A stretch of DNA of 64,000 bases from Allohahella sp002354735 (GTDB lineage: Bacteria > Pseudomonadota > Gammaproteobacteria > Pseudomonadales > Oleiphilaceae), in NCBI RefSeq assembly GCF_047946665.1, contig NZ_CP172312.1, forward strand, positions 4,216,001 through 4,280,000, read 5' to 3'. The stretch's first letter is position 1; each line of letters starts with the position of its first letter. Of this stretch, positions 9,498 through 18,476 are shown piece by piece. The notes under the pieces are model-generated. The model did no database searches and was not told the origin of the DNA. It saw only the letters and a list, made by a program, of their open reading frames with translations. Both the position numbers and the translations under genes were made by a program.

Positions 9498-10586
9498 ATG
9501 TCAGATTCCCAAAACCCTGTAGTTTTCGAAACCCGACCGACGGCCAGTGGTCATCTCATCGGTATGGCGCGTCTCAATCAGCCTCGCTCACTGAACGCTT
9601 TGTCCCTCGACATGATTCGGCTTTTGCATGCGCAGCTGACGCGCTGGGCGGATGACGCACAAGTGGTGGCGGTGTGGCTCGAAGGTACAGGAGACAGGGC
9701 CTTCTGCGCCGGTGGCGACATCGTTGCACTCTATCGGGCAATGACCGGTGATGATGAGCACAGTCTCGATGCAGGCATTGCCTTTTTCACTGAAGAGTAC
9801 GAGCTGGATTATCAGATTCATGATTACCCCAAACCTGTAATTGCCTGGGGCCATGGGGTGGTTATGGGAGGCGGTATCGGCTTGTTCGTCGGGGCCTCGC
9901 ATCGGATCGTGACCGAGACGGCTCGAATTGCAATGCCTGAAAGCTCGATTGGCCTGTATCCCGACGTGGGCGGAAGCTGGTTTCTGAACCGAATGCCAGG
10001 CAGGACCGGCCTGTTCCTTGGGCTCACTGGCGCGAGCATGAATGCCGGCGATGCGTTGTATGTTGGCCTTGCGGACCATTACGTCCAGGCCGATCAACGC
10101 GAAGCGCTACTGACAGCAATCTGCCAGAGCCCTGGGTTGGGCGATGATCCACGCACCGCAATTGATAGGGCCTGTGAGCAGGAGGCCAAGGCCGCGCTGC
10201 AGAGCTTACCTGAGTCAGCAATGTGTAGGGCACGGCCTGAGATCGATGCACTGACTGAGGCCGATGAACTGCATACAGTTGTTCACAATCTGGCGAACTA
10301 CAGTGGTGAGACAGTTATGCTGCAGAAAGCCGCTGACGCCGTGCGCAAAGCCTCGCCGACTTCGATGGCCATCTTCTGGCGCCAATGGCACCGGGCAGCG
10401 CACGAGGATCTCGAAAGCGTGTTCAGACAGGAGTTGCAGCTGTCTATCCGCTGTCTCCAACTTGGCGAATTCGCCGAAGGTGTACGGGCACTGCTTATCG
10501 ACAAGGACAAGAATCCAAAGTGGCGCTACCGAACGGTTGCCGAACTCGAGCCGGATTGGATAGATCGCTTTTTTCAGACTGCCTGA
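9498..10586 (+). CDS. 3-hydroxyisobutyryl-CoA hydrolase
   Basis: This 362-residue crotonase-superfamily protein has the longer C-terminal region typical of the hydrolase rather than hydratase branch. Signatures are RAFCAGGDIVALYRAM and VMGGGIGLFVGASHRIVTE, with the MPESSIGLYPDVGGSWFLNR block that marks HIBCH. It removes CoA from 3-hydroxyisobutyryl-CoA, which lets free 3-hydroxyisobutyrate continue through the pathway. It starts 3 nt after the hydratase stop, so the two are tightly linked in one transcript. Confidence 0.92.
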   Translation: MSDSQNPVVFETRPTASGHLIGMARLNQPRSLNALSLDMIRLLHAQLTRWADDAQVVAVWLEGTGDRAFCAGGDIVALYRAMTGDDEHSLDAGIAFFTEEYELDYQIHDYPKPVIAWGHGVVMGGGIGLFVGASHRIVTETARIAMPESSIGLYPDVGGSWFLNRMPGRTGLFLGLTGASMNAGDALYVGLADHYVQADQREALLTAICQSPGLGDDPRTAIDRACEQEAKAALQSLPESAMCRARPEIDALTEADELHTVVHNLANYSGETVMLQKAADAVRKASPTSMAIFWRQWHRAAHEDLESVFRQELQLSIRCLQLGEFAEGVRALLIDKDKNPKWRYRTVAELEPDWIDRFFQTA

Positions 10587-10619
10587 GAGGTCAGTCCTTC
10601 GCGCATACAGGAGAGTACG

Positions 10620-11519
10620 ATGACAACAATAGCCTTTATCGGTCTGGGTAACATGGGCGCCCCAATGGCGCGGAATCTGCTCAAGGCTGGCCACAGCGTG
10701 AAGGTATTCGACCTATCCGACACCGCGATGGCGGAACTGGTGGACGCTGGTGCACAGTCTGCTGAAAGCCTGCGGGATCTTGTACGGGATACCGAGGTCG
10801 TCATTTCCATGCTACCTGCAGGCAAGCATGTCGAGCAGGTCTATCTCGGTGAAACAGGTCTACTGGCAGATCTGACTGATGGCACGCTCGTGATCGACTG
10901 CTCCACCATTGCTCCAGAAACAGCCCGACGAGTTGCTGCTGAAGCAATCCAGCAAGGCGTCGTTTTTCTCGATGCGCCAGTGTCCGGCGGGGTGGGTGGC
11001 GCCAAAGCGGGCACCCTCACTTTTATCTGCGGTGGTGAAGTCGATGCCTTCGACAGGGCCGGTCCGGTCCTCAGTGGCATGGGCAAGAATATATTTCACG
11101 CAGGGCCGCATGGCTCCGGCCAGGTTGCCAAGATCTGCAACAACATGCTGCTGGCCATCCTCATGAACGGTACCTGCGAAGCCTTGGCCCTTGGGGAGAA
11201 AAATGGCCTCGATCCCGCCGTGCTGTCCGAGATCATGCGGCAGAGTTCGGGGGGGAATTGGGCGCTCAATGTCTACAACCCCTGGCCGAATGTCATGGAA
11301 GGTGTGCCGGCTTCTAACGACTATAAAGGCGGTTTTCTGGTAGATCTGATGAACAAGGACCTCGGTCTTGCCTTCGACAATGCCGACCGAAACAAGGCCC
11401 CCATACCGATGGGCGCCCTGGCGAGAAACATGTTTCTGTTGCATGCCCAGCAGGGCAATGGCCAGCTGGACTTCTCGAGTATCCAGCGTTTGTACCGAGG
11501 ACCCGAGAAAGCGGAATAG
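10620..11519 (+). CDS. mmsB: 3-hydroxyisobutyrate dehydrogenase
   Basis: This 299-residue beta-hydroxyacid dehydrogenase has the N-terminal Rossmann motif IGLGNMGAPMARNLLKAGH and the substrate-binding motif DAPVSGGVGGAKAGTLTF. The conserved catalytic lysine lies in GSGQVAKICNNM. It oxidises 3-hydroxyisobutyrate to methylmalonate semialdehyde with NAD+, feeding the mmsA product at the head of the operon. The start ATG follows AGGAGA. It is the last catabolic gene; the next gene is about 106 nt away and unrelated. Confidence 0.95.
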   Translation: MTTIAFIGLGNMGAPMARNLLKAGHSVKVFDLSDTAMAELVDAGAQSAESLRDLVRDTEVVISMLPAGKHVEQVYLGETGLLADLTDGTLVIDCSTIAPETARRVAAEAIQQGVVFLDAPVSGGVGGAKAGTLTFICGGEVDAFDRAGPVLSGMGKNIFHAGPHGSGQVAKICNNMLLAILMNGTCEALALGEKNGLDPAVLSEIMRQSSGGNWALNVYNPWPNVMEGVPASNDYKGGFLVDLMNKDLGLAFDNADRNKAPIPMGALARNMFLLHAQQGNGQLDFSSIQRLYRGPEKAE

Positions 11520-11625
11520 GCAAGCTGGCGGAACGCTGTCTCGCGCTTCTACCTGCTAGCGGTCCGGTCATCCAGGACTCACGTACCCAAGCCGCAGTAG
11601 TCACTGATGTTGAGGTCCAAGTCCG

Positions 11626-12096
11626 ATGACCAGAAAACACAGCCTCATATATCTGCAGCTTGCGTCAGTCCTTCTCACACTAGCCGCCTGCACGATGCCA
11701 ACGGACCCTGAAGACACCTACCAGCGGGTGCATAAGGGTATACTGAGGGTTGGCCTGACCGAGCAGGCTCCGTGGGTCATCATTCATGAGGATCGTTATT
11801 CCGGCACTGAGGTGCAGCTTGTCGAGCGCCTCGCTGAGCAACTGGACGCAGAAATCGAATGGCAGGAAGGCTCCGAAAGCGTTCTCCTCGAATCGCTTGA
11901 ACGCAATGAGCTGGATCTGGTGATAGGTGGATTGAAGAAATCCATACCATGGAAAACGGTAGCCTTCACCAAGCCCTATCTGGTGCAAGGCGAAAACGAG
12001 CATGTCTTGGCCCTTGCACCTGGTGAGAATCGCTGGCTACTGGAGCTGGAAAAGTTTCTGAATGGACCGACCGTGGAGGCGATAGTCGAGCCATGA
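11626..12096 (+). CDS. One-lobe solute-binding-like lipoprotein
   Basis: This 156-residue protein has a signal peptide ending in a lipobox, TLAACTM. The rest resembles the first lobe of an extracellular solute-binding protein family 3 domain: GILRVGLTEQAPWVI, then SGTEVQLVERLAEQLDAEIE and ELDLVIGGLKKSIPWKTVAF. Family 3 proteins are usually about 230-250 residues with two lobes; here the gene ends where the second lobe should begin. The stop overlaps the CDF transporter start by 4 nt. It may be a dedicated partner of that transporter, or a shrunken binding protein fixed by coupling. It is not frameshifted as far as I can see. Confidence 0.75.
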   Translation: MTRKHSLIYLQLASVLLTLAACTMPTDPEDTYQRVHKGILRVGLTEQAPWVIIHEDRYSGTEVQLVERLAEQLDAEIEWQEGSESVLLESLERNELDLVIGGLKKSIPWKTVAFTKPYLVQGENEHVLALAPGENRWLLELEKFLNGPTVEAIVEP

Positions 12097-13064
12097 AGCA
12101 ACGAGGAACCGGGTTTGAATTTCCTGCTGAGCAGACTGCCGCGCTTCTAAAAGCCCGCCGCCTGGAGTGGTGGACAATCGCCTACCTGATCTCCGTCATC
12201 GTACTGATGTATTTCACTATGGGTTCATCGCAGGCCATGAAAACCGCCTGGATGGAGGACATGCTGAGCCTCATTCCGCCGATTGTCTTTCTCACTGCCA
12301 GTCATTTTGCGCACAAGCCGCCAGATGCCCGCTTTCCGTATGGCTACCACCGGGTGGTGTCCATCGCTTTCCTCTGCGCTTCGTTAGCTCTGTTTACGAT
12401 GGGCGCCTTATTGCTCTACGACGCTCTGAGCAAGCTCGTAATGCAGGAGCATCCCACCATAGGTGGCATGACAGTGGCTGGTACGACCTTCTGGCAAGGT
12501 TGGCCGATGTACCCCGTCCTGTTATGGGGAGCCATTCCGCCGTTTTTTCTGGGACGAGCGAAAATGCCGCTCGCCAATACTATTCATGACAAGGTTTTAT
12601 ATGCCGATGCCGACATGAACAAGGCCGACTGGATGACAGCTGCTGCGGCAATGGTTGGCATCACAGGGGTAGGGCTCGGCTATTGGTGGGCCGATTCGGT
12701 AGCTGCGGCTGCTATATCCGCCTCTATCCTGCGGGATGGTTGTGGCAACCTGAAGCAAGTCGTTCTGGATCTTATGAACGAGTCGCCGGAACAGGTCGAC
12801 CGTTCAGGTCGCGATGATCTACCGAGCGTAGTAAACCGCCATCTCAGACAACTGCCGTGGATCGATGACGTGCAGGTGAGGATGCGCGAAGACGGCCACG
12901 TCTATTTCGGGGAGGCCTTTGTGAGCGTAAACAATGATGAGCAACTGACGCAGAAGCTACATGAGGCTACGATAAGCTGCCGTGAATTGAACTGGCGCAT
13001 CCACGATATCGTGCTGGTGCCAGTCGTGTCTCTGGACGCGCCCATCGGCACCCTCAAAACCTGA
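12093..13064 (+). CDS. Cation diffusion facilitator family transporter
   Basis: This 323-residue protein has about five or six membrane segments between residues 25 and 215 and a cytoplasmic C-terminal domain of about 90 residues (DLPSVVNRHLRQLPWIDDVQ). CDF-type sites are WMEDMLSLIPP in the second helix, a cytoplasmic ARFPYGYHR motif, and ADADMNKADWM in the fifth helix, where the usual HxxxD pattern is replaced by an Asp/Asn-rich version. CDF proteins export divalent metals by proton antiport. The altered site suggests non-zinc or relaxed specificity, which is inferred. It is translationally coupled to the upstream lipoprotein. Confidence 0.85.
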   Translation: MKQRGTGFEFPAEQTAALLKARRLEWWTIAYLISVIVLMYFTMGSSQAMKTAWMEDMLSLIPPIVFLTASHFAHKPPDARFPYGYHRVVSIAFLCASLALFTMGALLLYDALSKLVMQEHPTIGGMTVAGTTFWQGWPMYPVLLWGAIPPFFLGRAKMPLANTIHDKVLYADADMNKADWMTAAAAMVGITGVGLGYWWADSVAAAAISASILRDGCGNLKQVVLDLMNESPEQVDRSGRDDLPSVVNRHLRQLPWIDDVQVRMREDGHVYFGEAFVSVNNDEQLTQKLHEATISCRELNWRIHDIVLVPVVSLDAPIGTLKT

Positions 13065-13068
13065 GGGC

Positions 13069-13087
13069 GCCGGACGGGACGTCCGGC
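13069..13087. terminator. Hairpin between convergent genes
   Basis: A 7-bp GC stem (GCCGGAC / GTCCGGC) with a 5-nt loop lies between the convergent CDF transporter and chemotaxis genes. It has no clear T-tract on either side, so intrinsic termination is uncertain. Confidence 0.45.
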
Positions 13088-13095
13088 AAATCAAG

Positions 13096-14835
13096 CTAGT
13101 ATTGGAACTGCCTTAGAGCTTTCGAGAGCGTCATACTGACCTGCGAAAGTTGATGCGTCGTGTCTTTTGTTTCTTCGGCATGAGAGCCAATTTCTTCGCT
13201 TTGCTGGCTCAGGTTGACCAGGTTTCGGTCGATGCTCTGTACGGCCTGACTCTGCTCCGCTGTGGCTTCAGCAACATGCTGGTTGATCTCATGCATCCGT
13301 GCGAACGCATTATCGATATCCTGAAGTGCGCTCCGACAGATTTCGATCTTTGCTATAGAGACTTCGCTGCCCTGCAGACTAGAGCCAATCTGGTCGACAG
13401 CCTTTTGAGCATCAGACTGAAGATTGATCACGACTTCCTGAATTTCTGTGGTGGAAACACTGGTACGTTGTGCCAGGCTGCGAACCTCATCAGCCACGAC
13501 AGCGAATCCGCGTCCCATTTCGCCTGCTCTGGCTGCCTCAATAGCGGCATTGAGCGCGAGCAGATTGGTCTGCTCGGAAATTCCACGAATAACATCAAGC
13601 ACAGAGCCAATAGATTCAGCACGTGATGCCAGCTTGTTGATGACGCCACTGGCACTGTTGATACTGTCGGCCAGTGACCCGATTGCGCTGACTGAGTCTC
13701 GCATGGCGTTCTGGCTATCGACGGTAAGCTGGCTGATCTGCTCAGCAAGGTCAGCGGCAGTCTTGGTGCTTTCCTGAACGCCGTGAGCGCTGGCACTCAT
13801 TTGACTGGTGGCGGTTGCGACCTGAGCAGTTTCGGCCTGCTGTCTCTGCACGTGACTGGCCAGTGCCAGGCTACCAACTTCACTGCGATTCGCGGCCTCC
13901 TCCAGCGTTTCAGTTGATTCACCCAATCGTCCAATCAGCTCACGGAATTTCAGGAGCATTCGATCGAAAGCGATCGTAATAGTCTGCAGCTCATCTGCAT
14001 GTTGGTAGTTCAATGGCTGGGTGAGATCGTTGTCTCGCTCGATGCGGTTGATAGCCTTGCTCAGTCGCTGGATTAGTTTCAATACAGACTGAAGGAAAGC
14101 CCATCCGAGAAGCGGTGCCATGATTAAGAGGATGACCATCGTAGCGAGACTGGTGGTTATCGTATCATCGACGGCCTGGTGGATAGCCTCACCGCCGGAT
14201 GCGACTTGTCGGCCGGCTGTCTCAAGATCCTTGCCAGCGCGCAATATTCCCTGGGCCATGTCCTTCCTGACCTTTTGATACTCTTCACGGATCTGGCTGA
14301 GCATGGCACTGACCTTGACGGCTTCACTACGGGAGGCTTCTGCCATCGACCGCGCCATCAGGGGCATGTCGTCTTCATAGAATTTGAACATGCGCTGCCC
14401 GAGTTCCTGATACTTATCAAGAACCGCCTTTATTTCCGTTATTTTTCCCTGCCTGGACGGATCAATCTCGCCAATGCGGTCGATCTGTGTGGCAATCATC
14501 GCTTTCGTATCGTTGGCCTTTTCGAATGCTTCATATTCGGAGGTCAGCGCTGCGGTGAAGTGAAGGTACTGAAGCTCACTGAGTGTGAGCTGAATTGCGT
14601 TGATCAACTGAAGGCGTTCTTCCAGAGCGAACTGCTCTTCCACCAGCTCGTTCTGCTTTTGAATTGCGGTGTTCTGCTGCTGGATGCTCTGCATCTGAGT
14701 ATCCGTATTCTGCCCGATGTTCTTGATGCGTTTGTTCACGAACAGGGAGGAGGAGATGAATATGATCAGTAACAAGGCAAAAACAGTGACTATCTTTGCT
14801 CTTAGGGTGTGAAGTAATTGAAGACCGCCCAACAT
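13096..14835 (-). CDS. Methyl-accepting chemotaxis protein
   Basis: This 579-residue receptor has a first membrane helix near residues 12-30 and a periplasmic helical-bundle sensor rich in coiled-coil sequence (residues 40-220), probably a four-helix-bundle type. The second membrane helix is near 225-250, followed by HAMP, and a signalling hairpin contains IRGISEQTNLLALNAAIEAA and GRGFAVVADEVRSLAQR. It resembles the receptor at the window start in overall plan. The ligand is unknown. The ATG lies close to a 14-bp palindrome in the upstream region. Confidence 0.95.
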   Translation of the reverse strand: MLGGLQLLHTLRAKIVTVFALLLIIFISSSLFVNKRIKNIGQNTDTQMQSIQQQNTAIQKQNELVEEQFALEERLQLINAIQLTLSELQYLHFTAALTSEYEAFEKANDTKAMIATQIDRIGEIDPSRQGKITEIKAVLDKYQELGQRMFKFYEDDMPLMARSMAEASRSEAVKVSAMLSQIREEYQKVRKDMAQGILRAGKDLETAGRQVASGGEAIHQAVDDTITTSLATMVILLIMAPLLGWAFLQSVLKLIQRLSKAINRIERDNDLTQPLNYQHADELQTITIAFDRMLLKFRELIGRLGESTETLEEAANRSEVGSLALASHVQRQQAETAQVATATSQMSASAHGVQESTKTAADLAEQISQLTVDSQNAMRDSVSAIGSLADSINSASGVINKLASRAESIGSVLDVIRGISEQTNLLALNAAIEAARAGEMGRGFAVVADEVRSLAQRTSVSTTEIQEVVINLQSDAQKAVDQIGSSLQGSEVSIAKIEICRSALQDIDNAFARMHEINQHVAEATAEQSQAVQSIDRNLVNLSQQSEEIGSHAEETKDTTHQLSQVSMTLSKALRQFQY

Positions 14836-14867
14836 GCAATTTTTTCCAGCCAGATTAAGTGCGCAAA

Positions 14868-14881
14868 GTTGTAGCTACAAC
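14868..14881. promoter_or_regulatory. Perfect 14-bp palindrome upstream of the chemotaxis gene
   Basis: GTTGTAGCTACAAC is perfectly self-complementary and lies 33 bp before the receptor start, in a 170-bp gap to the acyl-CoA dehydrogenase gene. Its symmetry and place suggest an operator. No regulator is recognised. Confidence 0.3.
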
Positions 14882-15005
14882 TCGGGTAAGCCACGGAAAG
14901 TGGCGAGGTATTGTACGTGAAAATCAGTATAGTCTTGAGGTGCAGCGGGCGTCGGAAAGATATTGTTACTGAGTGTTGCCGGTAAATTCTGTCGTGAATG
15001 AGGCT

Positions 15006-16139
15006 TCAAAGCCCCAACTGTTTGGCTATGATTTCATTCATGATTTCGCGAGTCCCCCCGCCAATAGACAGGATTCTTGAGTCCCTGTACAGCCGCTCCA
15101 CCAGCGTACCGCGCATGTAACCCATACCGCCAAAGATCTGTACCGCGTCATGGCTGACCGAATCGGCGGCGTCAGTAGCCAGGTTCTTGGCTATGGAGAT
15201 TTCCTTCACCGGATTCTTGCCCGCCTGAATGAGTTCAGCCGCGTAATACGTGTATTGTCGCGCAACCTCTACCTTCGAAGCCATGTCCACCAGGGTATGC
15301 TTCAGCACCTGAAAACGGCTGATCGGCCGGCCGAAAGCCTGACGTTGCCTGGCATAGGCAAGGGCTTCGTCATAGGCCAGCTGAGCGGTCATGTAACCCA
15401 TGATGGCGAGCGACAGACGCTCCATCAAAAAGTTAGACATGATGGCGATGAAACCGGCATTCTCCACGCCGATGAGATGATCGACGGGTACAAGACAGTC
15501 GTCAAAGAACAGTTCTGCAGTATCGCTTGCCCACCAGCCCATTTTCTTCAGTGGCTGGCCCCGGGTGAAGCCAGGTGTATCACGATCAACAACCAGCAGA
15601 CTGATCCCACCGTGTCCTTCACCGCCAGTTCGTACGGCTGCTGTATAATAGTCGGCGCGGATGCCGCTGGTGATGAAGGTCTTGCTGCCATTGATGCGGT
15701 AATGATCGCCTTCGCGTACAGCTCGTGTCACGAGATTGGCGACATCAGAGCCGCCGCCAGCTTCGGTAATTGCCAACGCGGCGATTTTCTTTCCAGCAAT
15801 TACCTCAGGCAAGATGCGCGCCTTCACGGCGGGCTTCGCCCATTTCGCGATCGGTGGCAGCGCAATATCAAGTGAGCCGAGACCTGCGACAAGCCCTCCC
15901 GAACCAGACCGCATCAGTTCTTCGGAAGCAGCAATCTTCATGAATATGTCGTGTTCGCCACTACCGCCCCAGCGCTCTTCGTAGCCGATTCCGAGTATGC
16001 CGGCCTTACCGGCTGTCTCATACAGTGAGCGTGGAAAACTGCCGGCTTCCTCCCAATCGTTCACTGAAGGCAGGATATGCCGTTCGACAAATCGTCTGAC
16101 TGTGATTCGAACCTGATCATGGGATGCATCGAATGGCAT
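15006..16139 (-). CDS. Acyl-CoA dehydrogenase
   Basis: This flavoenzyme has about 377 residues from the ATG at 16139 (AAGGA lies upstream; an in-frame TTG at 16205 would add 22 residues without homology). It contains ALAITEAGGGSDVANLVTRA and the C-terminal QIFGGMGYMRGTLVERLYRDS and SIGGGTREIMNEIIAKQLGL. In the last of these, the usual catalytic-region EGT is GGT, as in the branch whose base lies elsewhere in the fold. The substrate is unknown. It stands alone, divergent from phoX, and is not part of the valine operon. Confidence 0.9.
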   Translation of the reverse strand: MPFDASHDQVRITVRRFVERHILPSVNDWEEAGSFPRSLYETAGKAGILGIGYEERWGGSGEHDIFMKIAASEELMRSGSGGLVAGLGSLDIALPPIAKWAKPAVKARILPEVIAGKKIAALAITEAGGGSDVANLVTRAVREGDHYRINGSKTFITSGIRADYYTAAVRTGGEGHGGISLLVVDRDTPGFTRGQPLKKMGWWASDTAELFFDDCLVPVDHLIGVENAGFIAIMSNFLMERLSLAIMGYMTAQLAYDEALAYARQRQAFGRPISRFQVLKHTLVDMASKVEVARQYTYYAAELIQAGKNPVKEISIAKNLATDAADSVSHDAVQIFGGMGYMRGTLVERLYRDSRILSIGGGTREIMNEIIAKQLGL

Positions 16140-16220
16140 GGCGGGGGGTTCCTTGTCGGCAATTGAAACTGAGCGGAGCTTATCAATCGCCTTCTTACCA
16201 AGCAAGCGCTTGGTTTGTTG

Positions 16221-16260
16221 CTGTCAGAAAATTGTCACATTAGCTCAATCGAACTGTAAC
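16221..16260 (+). promoter_or_regulatory. PhoB-box-like repeat array upstream of phoX
   Basis: Four 7-nt units begin exactly 11 nt apart at 16221 (CTGTCAG), 16232 (TTGTCAC), 16243 (GCTCAAT, weak) and 16254 (CTGTAAC). This matches the PhoB direct-repeat pattern of 7-mers with 4-nt A/T-rich spacers. It ends 56 bp before the phoX start. Confidence 0.7.
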
Positions 16261-16316
16261 TTTCGGTTCCTACTCTTGCGTCTCAATAAATTCGATAACG
16301 CCAGTCGGAGCCGTTC

Positions 16317-18356
16317 ATGAGCAAGGCAACCTTTGATCCAAAGACTTATAACCTCAGCAGCAACGAAGCTTTTGCGACGGTGTTGCAGAAGCACCTTTCG
16401 CGACGCAGCCTGATCAAAGGTGGACTTGGCGTTGCCGGGATGTCCCTGCTGTCTGGCTTCGGCCTGAGTGGCTGCAGTGATGACGACAAATCTTCAGCAG
16501 CACGCGGCACACTTGGCAGCAGCAGTGAGACTCTTGGTTTTCAATCCATTCCCGGATCAAGAACCGATGCGGTTGTCGTCCCTGAGGGCTACAACGCCAG
16601 AATACTTGCCCCATGGGGAACGCCACTGAACAGTACAGCTCAGGCCTACCGGCCTGACGGCACCAACACCGCCGTTGACCAGGAAAATGCGGTGGGTATG
16701 CATCACGATGGCATGCATTTCTTCCCGATCGATGGTAGCTCTACGGATGGGCTGCTGGTCATCAACCATGAATATATCGATGAAGATGCGCTGCACCCTG
16801 ATGGGCCCACCATTGATCCTGTCACTGAACTGCGCACCAGTGCCGAAGAGATTCGTAAGGAGATCAATGCTCATGGTGTCAGCGTAGTGCGTGTGCAATT
16901 GATCAATGGTGAGTGGCAGGTGGTCGCGAATGATCCACTGAACAGACGATTCACTGGCGCGACAGAGATGGACATTGCCGGCCCACTGGCGAATTCCCCG
17001 CTCCTACAGACTCGCTATTCGCCTGCGGGCGATGTGACCCGTGGCACTTCCAACAATTGTGGCAATGGTTCAACGCCCTGGGGAACCTATCTGACCTGTG
17101 AGGAGAACTGGCCCGGGTACTTCATGAACTCGGCTGCCAGTCGCCCAGCCGATCAGGATCGCCTTGGCATACCTAACGATGGCACTCGCTATGGCTGGCA
17201 CCACCTTGCGGGCGACCCATCCGAAGTCGACCAGGAATTTGCGCGCTTCGACAATACACCAACAGGCGCATCGGCACTCGAAGACTACCGGAATGAAGCC
17301 AATGGCTTCGGCTATACGGTCGAGATCGACCCGTACAATCCGACGGCAAAAGCCGTGAAACGCACAGCGCTTGGCCGCTTCCGACAGGAAAGCAGAACGT
17401 TTGGTCCGCTGGTCGAAGGCGAACCGGTAGTGAGCTATGCCGGGCATGACTCCCGCTTTGAATATATCTACAAATTCGTTTCAGATGCGCTCTGGACAGC
17501 GGCCGATGCAAACCCAGTCGATCGTCTGGCCACCGGCTCGAAGTACATGGATGCAGGCACCTTGTACGTGGCCCGTTTCAACGAGGATGGCACCGGCGAT
17601 TGGCTGCCATTGACGCTCGATAGCGTCACTACTGACGGCCAGACACTTGGCAGTCTGTTTGCAACGCAGGCTGACATCATTCTCAATACCCCGGGTGCCG
17701 CCGACGCTGTGGGTGCCACGCCTATGGACCGTCCGGAGTGGGTTGCAGTGGACCCGGTCAATGGCACCGTCTATTTCACGCTCACCAACAACAGTGATCG
17801 CGAGACGGCCGCAGCCGTCAGTCCGAGAGTCGGCAATGAGTTTGGTCATATCGTTCGGTGGAATGAAGACGGCATAGACCGCTTCAACTGGGAAATCTTC
17901 GTGTTTGGCGCGCCTGCGATTGCCGATGCTGACACCAATCGATCTGGCCTGACGACTGCCAACCAGTTTGCCAGTCCAGATGGCCTGATCTTCGATGGTC
18001 GCGGCATCATGTGGATACAGACGGACAACGGTGCGGAAGCTGTCACCGAACAGACTAACGACCAGATGCTCGCCGTTGTGCCTTCCAGACTGCGGGATAG
18101 TAACAATGACCAGCGCGTGGTGGATGCTTCCAACCAGGATGAGCTTCGTCGCTTCTTCGTAGGGCCTAACGGCTGTGAAGTGACTGGACTGGCATTCACC
18201 CCGGATCACACCACCTTTTTCGTCAACATCCAGCATCCGGGCAACTGGCCGTTCAGTGATAATGCCGCGGAGGCTGCACCTGAGGGCGTAACGGTAAGAC
18301 CGCGGGCGTCTACAGTGGTCGTTCGTCGCAACGATGGCGGTCCTATCGGCGTCTAA
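16317..18356 (+). CDS. phoX: PhoX-family alkaline phosphatase, Tat-exported lipoprotein
   Basis: This 679-residue protein begins with a twin-arginine signal (SRRSLIKGGLGVAGMSLLSG) that ends in a lipobox, LSGC. It is therefore probably exported folded and then lipidated. The mature part shows PhoX/DUF839 features: NCGNGSTPWGTYLTCEENWPGY, whose conserved Cys and Glu residues resemble those around the PhoX metal centre, then RPEWVAVDPVNGTVYFTLTN and FASPDGLIFDGRGIMWIQTDNG. PhoX enzymes are calcium/iron-dependent phosphomonoesterases made under phosphate starvation. GGAG precedes the ATG by 6 nt. An upstream PhoB-box array supports Pho control. Confidence 0.9.
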   Translation: MSKATFDPKTYNLSSNEAFATVLQKHLSRRSLIKGGLGVAGMSLLSGFGLSGCSDDDKSSAARGTLGSSSETLGFQSIPGSRTDAVVVPEGYNARILAPWGTPLNSTAQAYRPDGTNTAVDQENAVGMHHDGMHFFPIDGSSTDGLLVINHEYIDEDALHPDGPTIDPVTELRTSAEEIRKEINAHGVSVVRVQLINGEWQVVANDPLNRRFTGATEMDIAGPLANSPLLQTRYSPAGDVTRGTSNNCGNGSTPWGTYLTCEENWPGYFMNSAASRPADQDRLGIPNDGTRYGWHHLAGDPSEVDQEFARFDNTPTGASALEDYRNEANGFGYTVEIDPYNPTAKAVKRTALGRFRQESRTFGPLVEGEPVVSYAGHDSRFEYIYKFVSDALWTAADANPVDRLATGSKYMDAGTLYVARFNEDGTGDWLPLTLDSVTTDGQTLGSLFATQADIILNTPGAADAVGATPMDRPEWVAVDPVNGTVYFTLTNNSDRETAAAVSPRVGNEFGHIVRWNEDGIDRFNWEIFVFGAPAIADADTNRSGLTTANQFASPDGLIFDGRGIMWIQTDNGAEAVTEQTNDQMLAVVPSRLRDSNNDQRVVDASNQDELRRFFVGPNGCEVTGLAFTPDHTTFFVNIQHPGNWPFSDNAAEAAPEGVTVRPRASTVVVRRNDGGPIGV

Positions 18357-18476
18357 CTACAGCGGAAAGCTGGACCAGATCACAATCTGATCAAAATCCG
18401 CAGCAGTTGGTCAGACACAGGAAATGCCAGGCCTATACTCGATACATGAGCTGTTTTTCATCTTCGAGGATAGGCC

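Noticed and set aside
17481..18236. 251-codon minus-strand frame inside phoX
   Set aside because: It is the antisense shadow of a conserved gene; the residue mix is what such a shadow gives.
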